DNA of 51,193 nt, taken from positions 21,010 through 72,202 of the forward strand of contig NZ_JAKZKW010000020.1 of NCBI RefSeq assembly GCF_022808695.1, in the 5' to 3' direction. Below are positions 36,176 to 43,102 of the stretch, one piece after another. The stretch is from Fundidesulfovibrio soli (GTDB lineage Bacteria; Desulfobacterota; Desulfovibrionia; Desulfovibrionales; Desulfovibrionaceae). How positions within the stretch are numbered: position 1 is the first letter of the stretch; every line of letters begins with the position of its first letter. A model generated the notes under the pieces. The model did no database searches, had not been told where the DNA came from, and saw only the letters and a list, made by a program, of their open reading frames with translations. The position numbers and the translations under genes are program-made.

Positions 36176-37470
36176 TGCTCGAAGAACCCGGGGAAGCTCT
36201 TGGCCACGCAGCCGGGGTTGTCCAGGCGCACCTCAACCCCCGCCAGCTCGAAGAGCGACATGCTCATGGCCATGCGGTGGTCGTCGTAGGTGCTGAACTC
36301 GATGGTGCGCCCGGCCGGGGAGGGCCCCGGGGTCACGGTCAGGCCGTCGGCGAAGGTCTCCACCGTGGCCCCGGCCTTGCGCAGCTCCTGGGCGCAGGCG
36401 GCCAACCGGTCGGATTCCTTGATGCGCAGGTGCGCCACGTTGCGGATGGTGGTGCTGCCGGTGGCCCTCGCGGCCACGGCGCAGACCGTGGGCACCAGGT
36501 CCGGGCAGGAGCCCATGTCCAGCTCCACGCCGCGCAGGCCCCGGGGGCTCACGGTGACGCCGGATTCGCCCCAGGCGATGCTTGCGCCCATGCGCTCAAG
36601 GATGTCCAGGATGGCGCGGTCGCCCTGCAGCGAGTCGCGGCGCAGCCCGATCACGCGCACCGGGCGCGGCCCCACGGCTCCGGCAGCGAGGAAGTACGAG
36701 GCGTTGGACCAGTCGGCCTCCACCACGTAGGGCCTAGCGCGGTACTGCCCGGGCCTGACCTCGAAGCGGATGCGCCCCGGGGTCACGCTGGTCACGTCCG
36801 TGAAGGCGGTGGAGACCCACTCGTCGCCTTCCAGGGTCTTGACCTCCACGTCGGCTCCGAAGTCGGCCATGGCCATGAGCGTGAGCGACACGTACGGCCA
36901 GGAGACCACCTTCTCGCCAGCAACGCCCACGGTGAGCGGCCCGGCCGCCAGGGGCGCGGCCAGCAGGATGCCCGAGAGGTACTGGCTGGACTCGTCCAGG
37001 GCGATGGCGGTCTCGCCGCCGGAGAGGCCCTCGGTGCGGATGACGAAGGGCGGGTATCCGGCCTGCCCCTGCCACTCGAAGCGGGGTCCCAGCGGAACCA
37101 GCGCCCCGGTGAGCTGCCCGATGGGCCGGGAGTGCATCCTCCCCTCGCCGTGCACCAGGAACATGCCCCGCCCGGCGGCCAGCACGGCCGTGAGCAGACG
37201 GCAGGTGGTGCCGGACTCGCCCACGTTGCAGTCAGCCGGGGAGAGCGCGCCGCCCTTGGGCTGGCCGCCCACGCCGGTGACGCTCCATCCTTCGGCGGTC
37301 TTCTCGAACCTGGCCCCGGCCGCCTCCAGGCACTGCCGGGTGCGGATAAGGTCGTCGGATTCCAGGGCGTGGCTGACCTGGGATGTCCCCCTGGCCAGGG
37401 CCGCGCAGATCATGGCCCGGTGCGAGACCGACTTGGACGCCGGGGCCTGGATGTCGATTGTGTCAGCCAT
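36157..37470 (-). CDS. aroA: 3-phosphoshikimate 1-carboxyvinyltransferase (EPSP synthase)
   Basis: A 437-residue enzyme joining shikimate 3-phosphate and PEP. Motifs include SKSVSHRAM (Lys and Ser of the active site), DESSQYLSGILLAAPL, LRIKESDRL and YDDHRMAM. The PEP loop reads NVGESGTTCRLLTA rather than the common NAGTAMR form, an atypical variant. GAGGGG lies before the ATG at 37470, two bases after the pheA stop. Confidence 0.94.
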   Translation of the reverse strand: MADTIDIQAPASKSVSHRAMICAALARGTSQVSHALESDDLIRTRQCLEAAGARFEKTAEGWSVTGVGGQPKGGALSPADCNVGESGTTCRLLTAVLAAGRGMFLVHGEGRMHSRPIGQLTGALVPLGPRFEWQGQAGYPPFVIRTEGLSGGETAIALDESSQYLSGILLAAPLAAGPLTVGVAGEKVVSWPYVSLTLMAMADFGADVEVKTLEGDEWVSTAFTDVTSVTPGRIRFEVRPGQYRARPYVVEADWSNASYFLAAGAVGPRPVRVIGLRRDSLQGDRAILDILERMGASIAWGESGVTVSPRGLRGVELDMGSCPDLVPTVCAVAARATGSTTIRNVAHLRIKESDRLAACAQELRKAGATVETFADGLTVTPGPSPAGRTIEFSTYDDHRMAMSMSLFELAGVEVRLDNPGCVAKSFPGFFEQWGRTR

Positions 37471-37472
37471 TG

Positions 37473-38609
37473 TTATCCCCTCTCCACCACGGCGGAGCCG
37501 GAAACGTCCAGGTGCGGGCCCGTGGGGTAGCTGCCCAGGATGCGCAGGGAGTGCAGCTCGTGGCGCAGTTCGGCCACCACGGCCTGGAACTCCTCGCCGC
37601 CCAGGTCGCACTGGAGGTCCGCGAAGAAGACGTATTTCCACTTTTCGCCGCGCAGCGGGCGCGACTCCAGCTTGGTCATGTTGATGCCCTCGCTAGCCAG
37701 GCGGGAGAGCACGGCCGAGAGCGCGCCCGGCTTGTCCGGCAGGGTGAACAGGATGGAGGTCTTGTCGCGGCTGCCGGTTTTGGTTTCGCTTGGCCCGATC
37801 ACCAGGAAGCGGGTCCAGTTGTCGGGCAGGTCCTCGATGCGGGTGGCCAGCACGTTGAGCCCAAGCATCTCGGAGAGCTTCACGTGCCCGATGGCCGCCG
37901 CCTTGGGGTTGTAGACCACGCGCCGGGCCGCCGCCGCCGTGGACTCCGTGGGGATCACCCGGGCCAGGGGCAGGTGGGCCTTGAGCCAGGCCCCGCACTG
38001 GGCCAGGGGCTGCGGGTGGGAGTAGACCTCCTCGATGCGCGAGATGTCCGTGCCCTTGGAGAGCAGGGAGTGGCTGATTTTGCAATACATCTCGGCCTGG
38101 ATGTACACGTCGTGGCGCAGGAACATGTCCAGGCTCTGGCCCACGGTGCCCTGCAGCGAGTTCTCCAGCGGGATCACGCCCAGCTCAGCGTCGCGCAGGC
38201 TCACGGCCTCGAACACCTCGTCGATGCCCGCGCAGGGATGGAAGTCCGCGCTGGCCCCCAGGTAGCTCGACGCCGCGAAGAAGGAGAACGTGCCCTCCGG
38301 CCCCAGGTAGGCCACCTTCTGGGTGCGCTGCAGTCTGCGCGAACTGGAGAGGATCTCGCGGTAGATGGCGCGCAGGTGCTCGTTGGGCAGTGGCCCGGGG
38401 TTGGCGCGGGTCAGCTTCTCCAGCACCTCCTTCTCGCGGAAGGGCTTGAACACGGGCTCGTTGCTGCCCGCCTTGAGCCGCCCCACCTCAAGGGAGTAGG
38501 CCGCGCGCTTGTTGAGCAGTTCCAGGAGCTGCTTGTCCGCCGCGTCGATGGCCTCGCGGATGTGGTCCAGGGGGGCGTCGCGCGCGGGATCGTCCGTCTC
38601 GAGCGTCAT
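37473..38609 (-). CDS. pheA: Bifunctional chorismate mutase / prephenate dehydratase
   Basis: A 378-residue fusion with an AroQ-type chorismate mutase (about 12-95; LDHIREAIDAADKQLLELLNKRAAYSLEVG region), prephenate dehydratase (about 98-280; YLGPEGTFSFFAA, PLENSLQGTVGQSLD, TRFLVIG) and a C-terminal ACT domain. The Phe-binding motifs GALS and ESRP are retained (KPGALSAVL, TKLESRP), so feedback inhibition by phenylalanine is expected. The gene starts one base after the DHQ synthase II stop. Confidence 0.97.
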   Translation of the reverse strand: MTLETDDPARDAPLDHIREAIDAADKQLLELLNKRAAYSLEVGRLKAGSNEPVFKPFREKEVLEKLTRANPGPLPNEHLRAIYREILSSSRRLQRTQKVAYLGPEGTFSFFAASSYLGASADFHPCAGIDEVFEAVSLRDAELGVIPLENSLQGTVGQSLDMFLRHDVYIQAEMYCKISHSLLSKGTDISRIEEVYSHPQPLAQCGAWLKAHLPLARVIPTESTAAAARRVVYNPKAAAIGHVKLSEMLGLNVLATRIEDLPDNWTRFLVIGPSETKTGSRDKTSILFTLPDKPGALSAVLSRLASEGINMTKLESRPLRGEKWKYVFFADLQCDLGGEEFQAVVAELRHELHSLRILGSYPTGPHLDVSGSAVVERG

Positions 38610-38610
38610 C

Positions 38611-39582
38611 CTAGCCCTCCTTGATCTCTTCGCAGATGCGCATGCCGAAGTGGCGTCCCGCCTGGTCCGTGCTGCAGAGGATCTCGTCGCCCTCCTTGAG
38701 GCTGACCACGCTCACGGGCTCGCCGCCGGGGCGGGTGAGCCGGATGGTCTCGGCGTTCTGCAGGAACACGGTGCCCTCGGCGTCGCCGCAGCGGGCCGTG
38801 ATCTGGAGCATGGGCCGCACCTCCACCTTGACCCGGCCGATGGTGGCCAGGGAGGTGGCGCCGTCCGCGCCCACCACCAGCACCTCGTCCCCGGAGGAGA
38901 GCTCCTCCAGGTAGTTGGTCTTGTCGCCGGGCATGATGGCGTAGGCGTGCACGGCCCCGGCGTTCACGCGGAAGGGCCGCGCGGCCACGTAGGGGTTGGA
39001 CTCGGTCTCGGCGTGCACCAGGAAGGTGAAGGCGCTGGAGTTGCCGATGAGCATGCCCTGGCCCTTCTTGAACATGCTCATGGTGTCCACGCAGACCCGG
39101 TGGCCGAGCCCCGCGGGCTTGATGGCCGTGACCACGGCCTTGGCCAGGCGGGCGCAGCCCTGGGAGAGCTTGACGTCGGCCACGATCTTCTTGAGCTCCG
39201 TGGCCGCCTCGGGCAGCACCACCACCACGTCCACGCCGCGCTCCAGGATGCCGGCGGCCAGGCGCGCCTGGTCCGCGCTGGCGACCTCCACGCCCAGGCC
39301 CTCGGACTGGGCCAGGATGTTCTCCACGGGGATGATCTCCCAGCCGAGCTTGAGCACGGACTTGCCGCCGGACTTGAGCGCGGCGATGGCCGTGTCCTCG
39401 TCGGCCTTGGAGTTGAGCGTCACGTAGATGACGTCCTCGGGGGTGAGCACCTCCACGCGGCCCAGGGCGCGCACGTCGTCGGCGTGGGCGGCGTCGGTCA
39501 CGATGGCGTCAACGCCGGACTCCAGGGCCAGGGTGACCAGGGTCTTGTCGAAAGGCAGAGCGGAAAACCAAACGGATTTCAT
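38611..39582 (-). CDS. 3-dehydroquinate synthase II (AroB')
   Basis: A 323-residue enzyme of the archaeal-type route. It oxidatively deaminates and cyclises 2-amino-3,7-dideoxy-D-threo-hept-6-ulosonate to 3-dehydroquinate, using NAD+, and is unrelated to classical AroB. Recognisable segments are VWFSALPFDKTLVT, GHRVCVDTMSMFKKGQGMLIG and NAGAVHAYAIMPGDKTNYLEEL. GGAGA lies before the ATG. Together with the preceding gene it replaces DAHP synthase plus AroB, as known for Desulfovibrio. A 164-bp gap with a palindromic repeat separates it from that gene. Confidence 0.94.
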   Translation of the reverse strand: MKSVWFSALPFDKTLVTLALESGVDAIVTDAAHADDVRALGRVEVLTPEDVIYVTLNSKADEDTAIAALKSGGKSVLKLGWEIIPVENILAQSEGLGVEVASADQARLAAGILERGVDVVVVLPEAATELKKIVADVKLSQGCARLAKAVVTAIKPAGLGHRVCVDTMSMFKKGQGMLIGNSSAFTFLVHAETESNPYVAARPFRVNAGAVHAYAIMPGDKTNYLEELSSGDEVLVVGADGATSLATIGRVKVEVRPMLQITARCGDAEGTVFLQNAETIRLTRPGGEPVSVVSLKEGDEILCSTDQAGRHFGMRICEEIKEG

Positions 39583-39623
39583 TAATTTCGTCTCCTAGCA
39601 GCCCGTAGCTGAATCGATGTATT

Positions 39624-39746
39624 CAGCCTGTTCAAAAAGCTCGCTGGCAAGGCGCAAGAAAAAGTCAAGGCCGAAGCGTATCAGGCATACGTGAGGGTTT
39701 GACTTTTTTGAAGCAGCGCAGCCAGCGGGAATTTTTCAACAGGCTG
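39624..39746 (-). repeat. 122-bp palindromic intergenic repeat, copy 2
   Basis: Read on the minus strand this is the same element as 9380-9501. It starts TAGCAGCCTGTTGAAA, with the TAG being the stop codon of ADTH synthase, contains AAAAGTCAAACCCTC and TTGACTTTTTCTTGCGCC, and ends AACAGGCTG. It lies within the aromatic operon rather than at its end. Confidence 0.87.
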
Positions 39747-40544
39747 CTAGTCCTTAAGGAGTTCCATGGCCTGTTCCACTTCCCAGTTCAGGTGCACCAC
39801 GCCGTGCAGGGCCTGCACCAGGCGCGCGGGCTGGGCGTACTGGAAGATGTTGCGGCCGATGGACAGGCCGGAGCCGCCCGCCTGCACGGAGTCGTGGGCC
39901 ATGGTCACCAGGTCGCGCACGTCGGAGAGCTTGGGGCCGCCCGCGATGACCACCGGGATGCAGCAGGCGTCGCAGACCTGGGCGAAGGTCTCCACGTCGC
40001 CGGTGTAGGGCACCTTGACCACGTCCGCGCCCAGCTCCAGGCCGACGCGGGCGCAGTGGGCCACCACGCCGGGGTCGTACTCGTTCTTCACCTTGGGGCC
40101 GCGCGCGTAGACCATGGCCAGCACCGGCACGCCCCACTCGGAGGCGGAAGAGCTGATGTGCCCGAAGTCCTCCAGCATGTGGCGCTCGGTCTCGTCGCCC
40201 AGGTTGATGTGCAGGGACACGGCGTCCGCGCCGAGCTTCAGCGCGTCCTCCACGGTGCCCACCAGGGTCTTGGCGTTGGGGAAGGGGGAGATGGTGGTGG
40301 AGGCGGAAAGATGGATGATCAGGCCGACGTCGCGGCCGCGCCCGCGGTGGGAGCAGCGCACCAGGCCTTTGTGCATCAGGACCGCGTTGGCGCCGCCCTC
40401 GGCCACCTGGTTGATGGTCTCGCGCATGTCGATGAGACCCTCGATGGGGCCCACGGTGACGCCGTGGTCCATGGGGACGATGATGGTGCGGTTGTTGTTA
40501 CGGTTGAAGATGCGTTCCAGACGTACGGCTTTTCCGATGAGCAT
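39747..40544 (-). CDS. 2-amino-3,7-dideoxy-D-threo-hept-6-ulosonate synthase
   Basis: A 265-residue class I aldolase of the FbaB/LacD-like family, first enzyme of the alternative shikimate route. Motifs are [19 protein letters not shown] (Tyr) and the Schiff-base Lys in [14 protein letters not shown], followed by [10 protein letters not shown] (phosphate site). It is length-typical. The ATG at 40544 follows GGAGG and AAGGAC. It is the first structural gene after the aromatic attenuator, so its expression would respond to all three aromatic amino acids. Confidence 0.93.
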   Translation of the reverse strand: MLIGKAVRLERIFNRNNNRTIIVPMDHGVTVGPIEGLIDMRETINQVAEGGANAVLMHKGLVRCSHRGRGRDVGLIIHLSASTTISPFPNAKTLVGTVEDALKLGADAVSLHINLGDETERHMLEDFGHISSSASEWGVPVLAMVYARGPKVKNEYDPGVVAHCARVGLELGADVVKVPYTGDVETFAQVCDACCIPVVIAGGPKLSDVRDLVTMAHDSVQAGGSGLSIGRNIFQYAQPARLVQALHGVVHLNWEVEQAMELLKD

Positions 40545-40600
40545 TGTCCTTTCCCTCCGGTTTTGCACCGATCTCCGCCTTCACCCGGCGGACTCTGGAT

Positions 40601-40636
40601 AAAACAAAAGGGCCGCCGGCTTTTTGCCAGCGGCCC
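40601..40636 (-). terminator. Attenuator terminator of the aromatic operon (segments 3:4)
   Basis: On the minus strand GGGCCGCTGGC, AAAAA, GCCGGCGGCCC form an 11-position stem with one mismatch, followed by TTTTGTTTT. It lies between the leader peptide stop and the first structural gene. The competing antiterminator pairs the 5' half (40626-40634) with 40683-40690. Confidence 0.9.
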
Positions 40637-40660
40637 TCGGTGTGGTGTGGTTGACTTGCG

Positions 40661-40750
40661 TTACCGTGCACCTCTCCCCGAACCGCTGGCGCGGCTAAAC
40701 CAAAAGTAAAACCAGTTAAAGAAGCCAGCGGCAAAGTTGGGGGTCTGCAT
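40661..40750 (-). CDS. Aromatic leader peptide (Phe/Tyr/Trp attenuation)
   Basis: A 29-residue peptide with the run FFNWFYFWF at residues 10-18: eight aromatic residues out of nine, in total six Phe, two Trp and one Tyr. The stop TAA lies 25 bases before the attenuator stem. The GCCGCTGGC segment just before the aromatic codons (40724-40732) is identical to the 5' half of the terminator. GCCAGCGG (40683-40690), straddling the end of the peptide gene, can pair with either. This is the classic arrangement in which a ribosome stalled on aromatic codons frees the antiterminator. The ATG at 40750 lacks a good ribosome site. Confidence 0.88.
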   Translation of the reverse strand: MQTPNFAAGFFNWFYFWFSRASGSGRGAR

Positions 40751-40758
40751 GGGCGATA

Positions 40759-40788
40759 TGGGTACGCCCCCCCGGCGAAAGTTGTCAA
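40759..40788 (-). promoter_or_regulatory. Candidate sigma-70 promoter of the aromatic operon
   Basis: The minus strand has a perfect TTGACA (40783-40788), an 18-base spacer and TACCCA (40759-40764) as a weak -10. The predicted start near 40752 would place the leader ATG two or so bases from the 5' end. A 6-base-arm palindrome TTTGCG/CGCAAA (40795-40812) sits just upstream of the -35 and might bind a regulator. Confidence 0.5.
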
Positions 40789-40839
40789 GCGGGTTTTGCG
40801 AAAAAACGCAAACACAAGGATGCCGCTGCGTTGGCCCGG

Positions 40840-41361
40840 CTAGATGTTCTGCCGCTCCCGCCGGGCGGATGTGCAGGCCCCGTCCTCCAGGGCCTTGGCC
40901 CCGCCGGGGGTGAGCCACTGGTCGAAGGCAGGCTCCCCGGCCTCGGCGCGCCAGCAGGCCTGCACGCTTCCGTCCTTGAGGCTCACGTAGATGGTGGCGT
41001 TGAACCCCAGGCAGTCGTGCGGCTTGCAGGCCGTGATCACTATGGCGTCCTGCTGCTTCTCGATGGGCGAGACCACCACGTCGTTGATCCTGTTGCCCCA
41101 GCCCCGCACCAGCTGGGCGAAGCGGCGCGGGCCGAGGGTGGCCACGAGCAGGGGCTTCAGGCGCGGGTCGCTTAAGATGCGGGAATCGGGGTATTTCCCC
41201 ACCAGAGACCCCAGGAAGGCCGCCGTATCGGGCGGCAGGGCGCTTTCAGCGGCCCTGGCCTGGGGAGCAAGGCCGCCCAAGGCCAGTAGGGCCAGCGCCA
41301 GCAGCACCAGAAGAAAATGGCCAACGCCCGGCCTGATGGAGAACCTGCGGCTAGGGATCAT
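40840..41361 (-). CDS. Ivy-like periplasmic lysozyme inhibitor
   Basis: A 173-residue exported protein with a signal peptide (about 1-37; LLVLLALALLALGG then PQARAAES). The mature domain carries CKPHDC at residues 112-117, the loop by which Ivy proteins plug the active site of C-type lysozyme, and a later ACW. GGAGG precedes the ATG at 41361. It follows a VanX-like peptidase gene on the same strand, 232 bases away, so both act on or protect the cell wall. The overall similarity beyond the motif region is weak by eye. Confidence 0.75.
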   Translation of the reverse strand: MIPSRRFSIRPGVGHFLLVLLALALLALGGLAPQARAAESALPPDTAAFLGSLVGKYPDSRILSDPRLKPLLVATLGPRRFAQLVRGWGNRINDVVVSPIEKQQDAIVITACKPHDCLGFNATIYVSLKDGSVQACWRAEAGEPAFDQWLTPGGAKALEDGACTSARRERQNI

Positions 41362-41593
41362 GGAAACCTCCTGGCTGCGTCGAAGCCGGAAAAACGTCGT
41401 AGCGGCCCCGTCATCCCGACGAGACAGACGGTCCGTGCCGTCGTCCCCGGCCCTGGCCCGCACCGGCCAGCCGTTGGAGCCGCGCCGCTTCTCGGGCGAT
41501 ACCCGCGAACACCGTCTTTGAGGGCGCGGGACCTACCAACAAAAATTGGTTCTGGTTTTGGAAGGCATGCCCATGCCTGTCAAAACCGCCGCC

Positions 41594-42358
41594 TTACGGG
41601 TTCCCGGCCGTCACCGGGAAGTCGAAATAGGTCTTGGGGAACGGTTCGTCCTTCAGGGTGAAGTGCCACCACTCGTAATCGTAGGGCGAGAAGCCGTGCT
41701 TCACCATCAGTTCGCGCAGCCTGAGCCTGTTGGCCTTGGCCCCGGCGGGCACGTCGCCGGTCAGGGGGTGGGATTTCTCGTCCATGCAGTCGTAGCCTGT
41801 GCCCATGTCGATGCCGCCGTCGTTGTAGCGCTGGCCGTAGGGCGCGGTGCAGGGCGTGAGCGGCTGGCCCGGCGTGTAGGCCCCGGGTGAAGGGACGGGC
41901 AGGGGGGTGATGGTCAGGTCCACGGTGGAGCCGCGTGAATGGCCGGACTTCTCGGCCACGTAGCCCAGCTTGAAGAAATCCTTCTTGTCCACGTTGGGGT
42001 AGAACTCGCCCTTGGTCTTCTGGTCCGCGGGCAGCTTGCTCCAGGCCACGAAGTCCTCCACGGCGCGCTGCGGGCGGTAGCAGTCGTACACGAGCACGCC
42101 CTGGCCGGTGGCGGCCAGTTCGTCGGCCACGGCCTTGAGAGCGTCGGCGGCCCTCTTGCTCAGGATGCACTCCGGGGCCTCGTAGCCGGCCACGGGACGG
42201 CCGAGAAAGTTGTGGGAGCCGTGGTATCGGATGTCCTGCGGGATGCCGGGGGCCACGGCGCGCAGGCGCACGAAGCCTTCGGGCAGGGCGTCGTCGCGGG
42301 CGGAGAGCGCCGGGACAAGAAGCAGCACGATAAGCACGGCCAGGGAGCGGGCGCGCAT
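41594..42358 (-). CDS. VanX/DdpX-type D-Ala-D-Ala dipeptidase
   Basis: A 254-residue exported zinc peptidase. The signal peptide is about 1-20. Zinc ligands are His140 and Asp147 in GHSRGSTVDLT (H-x6-D) and His232 in EWWHF, with catalytic Glu229 (E-x2-H); Arg in YDCYRPQRAV also matches the family. GGAGG lies before the ATG. A periplasmic location points to cell-wall dipeptide turnover rather than vancomycin resistance, as no vanH/vanA genes are nearby. Confidence 0.9.
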   Translation of the reverse strand: MRARSLAVLIVLLLVPALSARDDALPEGFVRLRAVAPGIPQDIRYHGSHNFLGRPVAGYEAPECILSKRAADALKAVADELAATGQGVLVYDCYRPQRAVEDFVAWSKLPADQKTKGEFYPNVDKKDFFKLGYVAEKSGHSRGSTVDLTITPLPVPSPGAYTPGQPLTPCTAPYGQRYNDGGIDMGTGYDCMDEKSHPLTGDVPAGAKANRLRLRELMVKHGFSPYDYEWWHFTLKDEPFPKTYFDFPVTAGNP

Positions 42359-42396
42359 AAGGACCTCCAGCGGAGCGGAGTGGGGGCTGAGGCAGA

Positions 42397-42795
42397 TTAA
42401 ACGATGAGGCCGAGCTTGCGCAACTCGTCAATGAGCTGGTCCGGGTCCACGGGCTTGGTCAGATAGCTGAGCGCCCCGCCCTGGAAGAAGGCGCGCTTGA
42501 TGTCCTGGCTGCCGCCCGAGCCGGAGATCATCAGCACCGTGGACTCCTCGGCGGGGGTGAGGCCCGCGTCGCGCTCCATGCCGCGGATCTTGCGCAGGGT
42601 CTGGTGGCCGTCCATGCCGGGCATCTGCACGTCGAGCAGCACGGCGTCGAAGGCGCGGGAAGTGTGCATGGACTTGCGGAACAGCTCGAGCCCCAGCTCG
42701 CCGGATTCGGCCGAGGCGGTATCCGCATAGGATGAAAGGACCTCTTGCAGGTAGAGGCGGTTGACCGGGTCGTCGTCGATGATGAGTGCGCGCAT
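42397..42795 (-). CDS. Single-domain response regulator (CheY-like)
   Basis: A 132-residue receiver domain with no output domain. Acidic pair IIDDD, phospho-acceptor Asp in LLDVQMPGMDG, Ser in MISGSGG and Lys in LTKPVD are all present. GGAG lies upstream of the ATG at 42795; the longer frame to 42840 is not supported. It follows the PP2C phosphatase and Cys-rich genes, suggesting a signalling cluster, but no histidine kinase is adjacent. Confidence 0.9.
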   Translation of the reverse strand: MRALIIDDDPVNRLYLQEVLSSYADTASAESGELGLELFRKSMHTSRAFDAVLLDVQMPGMDGHQTLRKIRGMERDAGLTPAEESTVLMISGSGGSQDIKRAFFQGGALSYLTKPVDPDQLIDELRKLGLIV

Positions 42796-42856
42796 TGGGT
42801 GGTTGCTCCGGGCGGGGTGCACATACCCCGAGCCCGGCAATGTGTCAAAGCCGGGC

Positions 42857-43102
42857 TTAACCGAAGGGGTTCTCCGGCTCCTTTTTGGCTCCCGAGGCCA
42901 TGAAGCCCATGGCCTGGGCCTTCTTGGCGGTGGCCACGGGCGCGCAGGCCAGCCCGCAGAACCCTGCGCTCTCGTCGCCCTCCTGGGCCTCGGCGAAGCG
43001 CCACATCATGCACTGTGCGCCCTGGCAGAAGCGCATCTTGCCGTCCGGGGTGGCCAGCAGGGGGCAGACCTTGAAACGGGCTTCCTTCTCGGGGAGGATC
43101 AT
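42857..43102 (-). CDS. Small Cys-rich protein coupled to PP2C phosphatase
   Basis: An 81-residue protein with five cysteines: VCPLLA, FCQGAQCMMWRF and FCGLACAP. The QCMMWR segment resembles a motif seen in many small bacterial and phage proteins of unknown role. Spacing suggests metal or Fe-S binding. Its ATG overlaps the phosphatase stop (ATGA), so it is translationally coupled. Function unknown; a redox-responsive partner is one possibility. Confidence 0.8.
   Translation of the reverse strand: MILPEKEARFKVCPLLATPDGKMRFCQGAQCMMWRFAEAQEGDESAGFCGLACAPVATAKKAQAMGFMASGAKKEPENPFG

Noticed and set aside
40661-40918. An 85-residue frame ending in the aromatic leader
   Set aside because: Its first half overlaps the end of the Ivy-like gene and the promoter; only the last 29 residues carry the attenuation signal.
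41362-41593. A gene between the Ivy-like and VanX-like genes
   Set aside because: Open frames here are short, overlap the neighbours and show no ribosome site or recognisable protein features.
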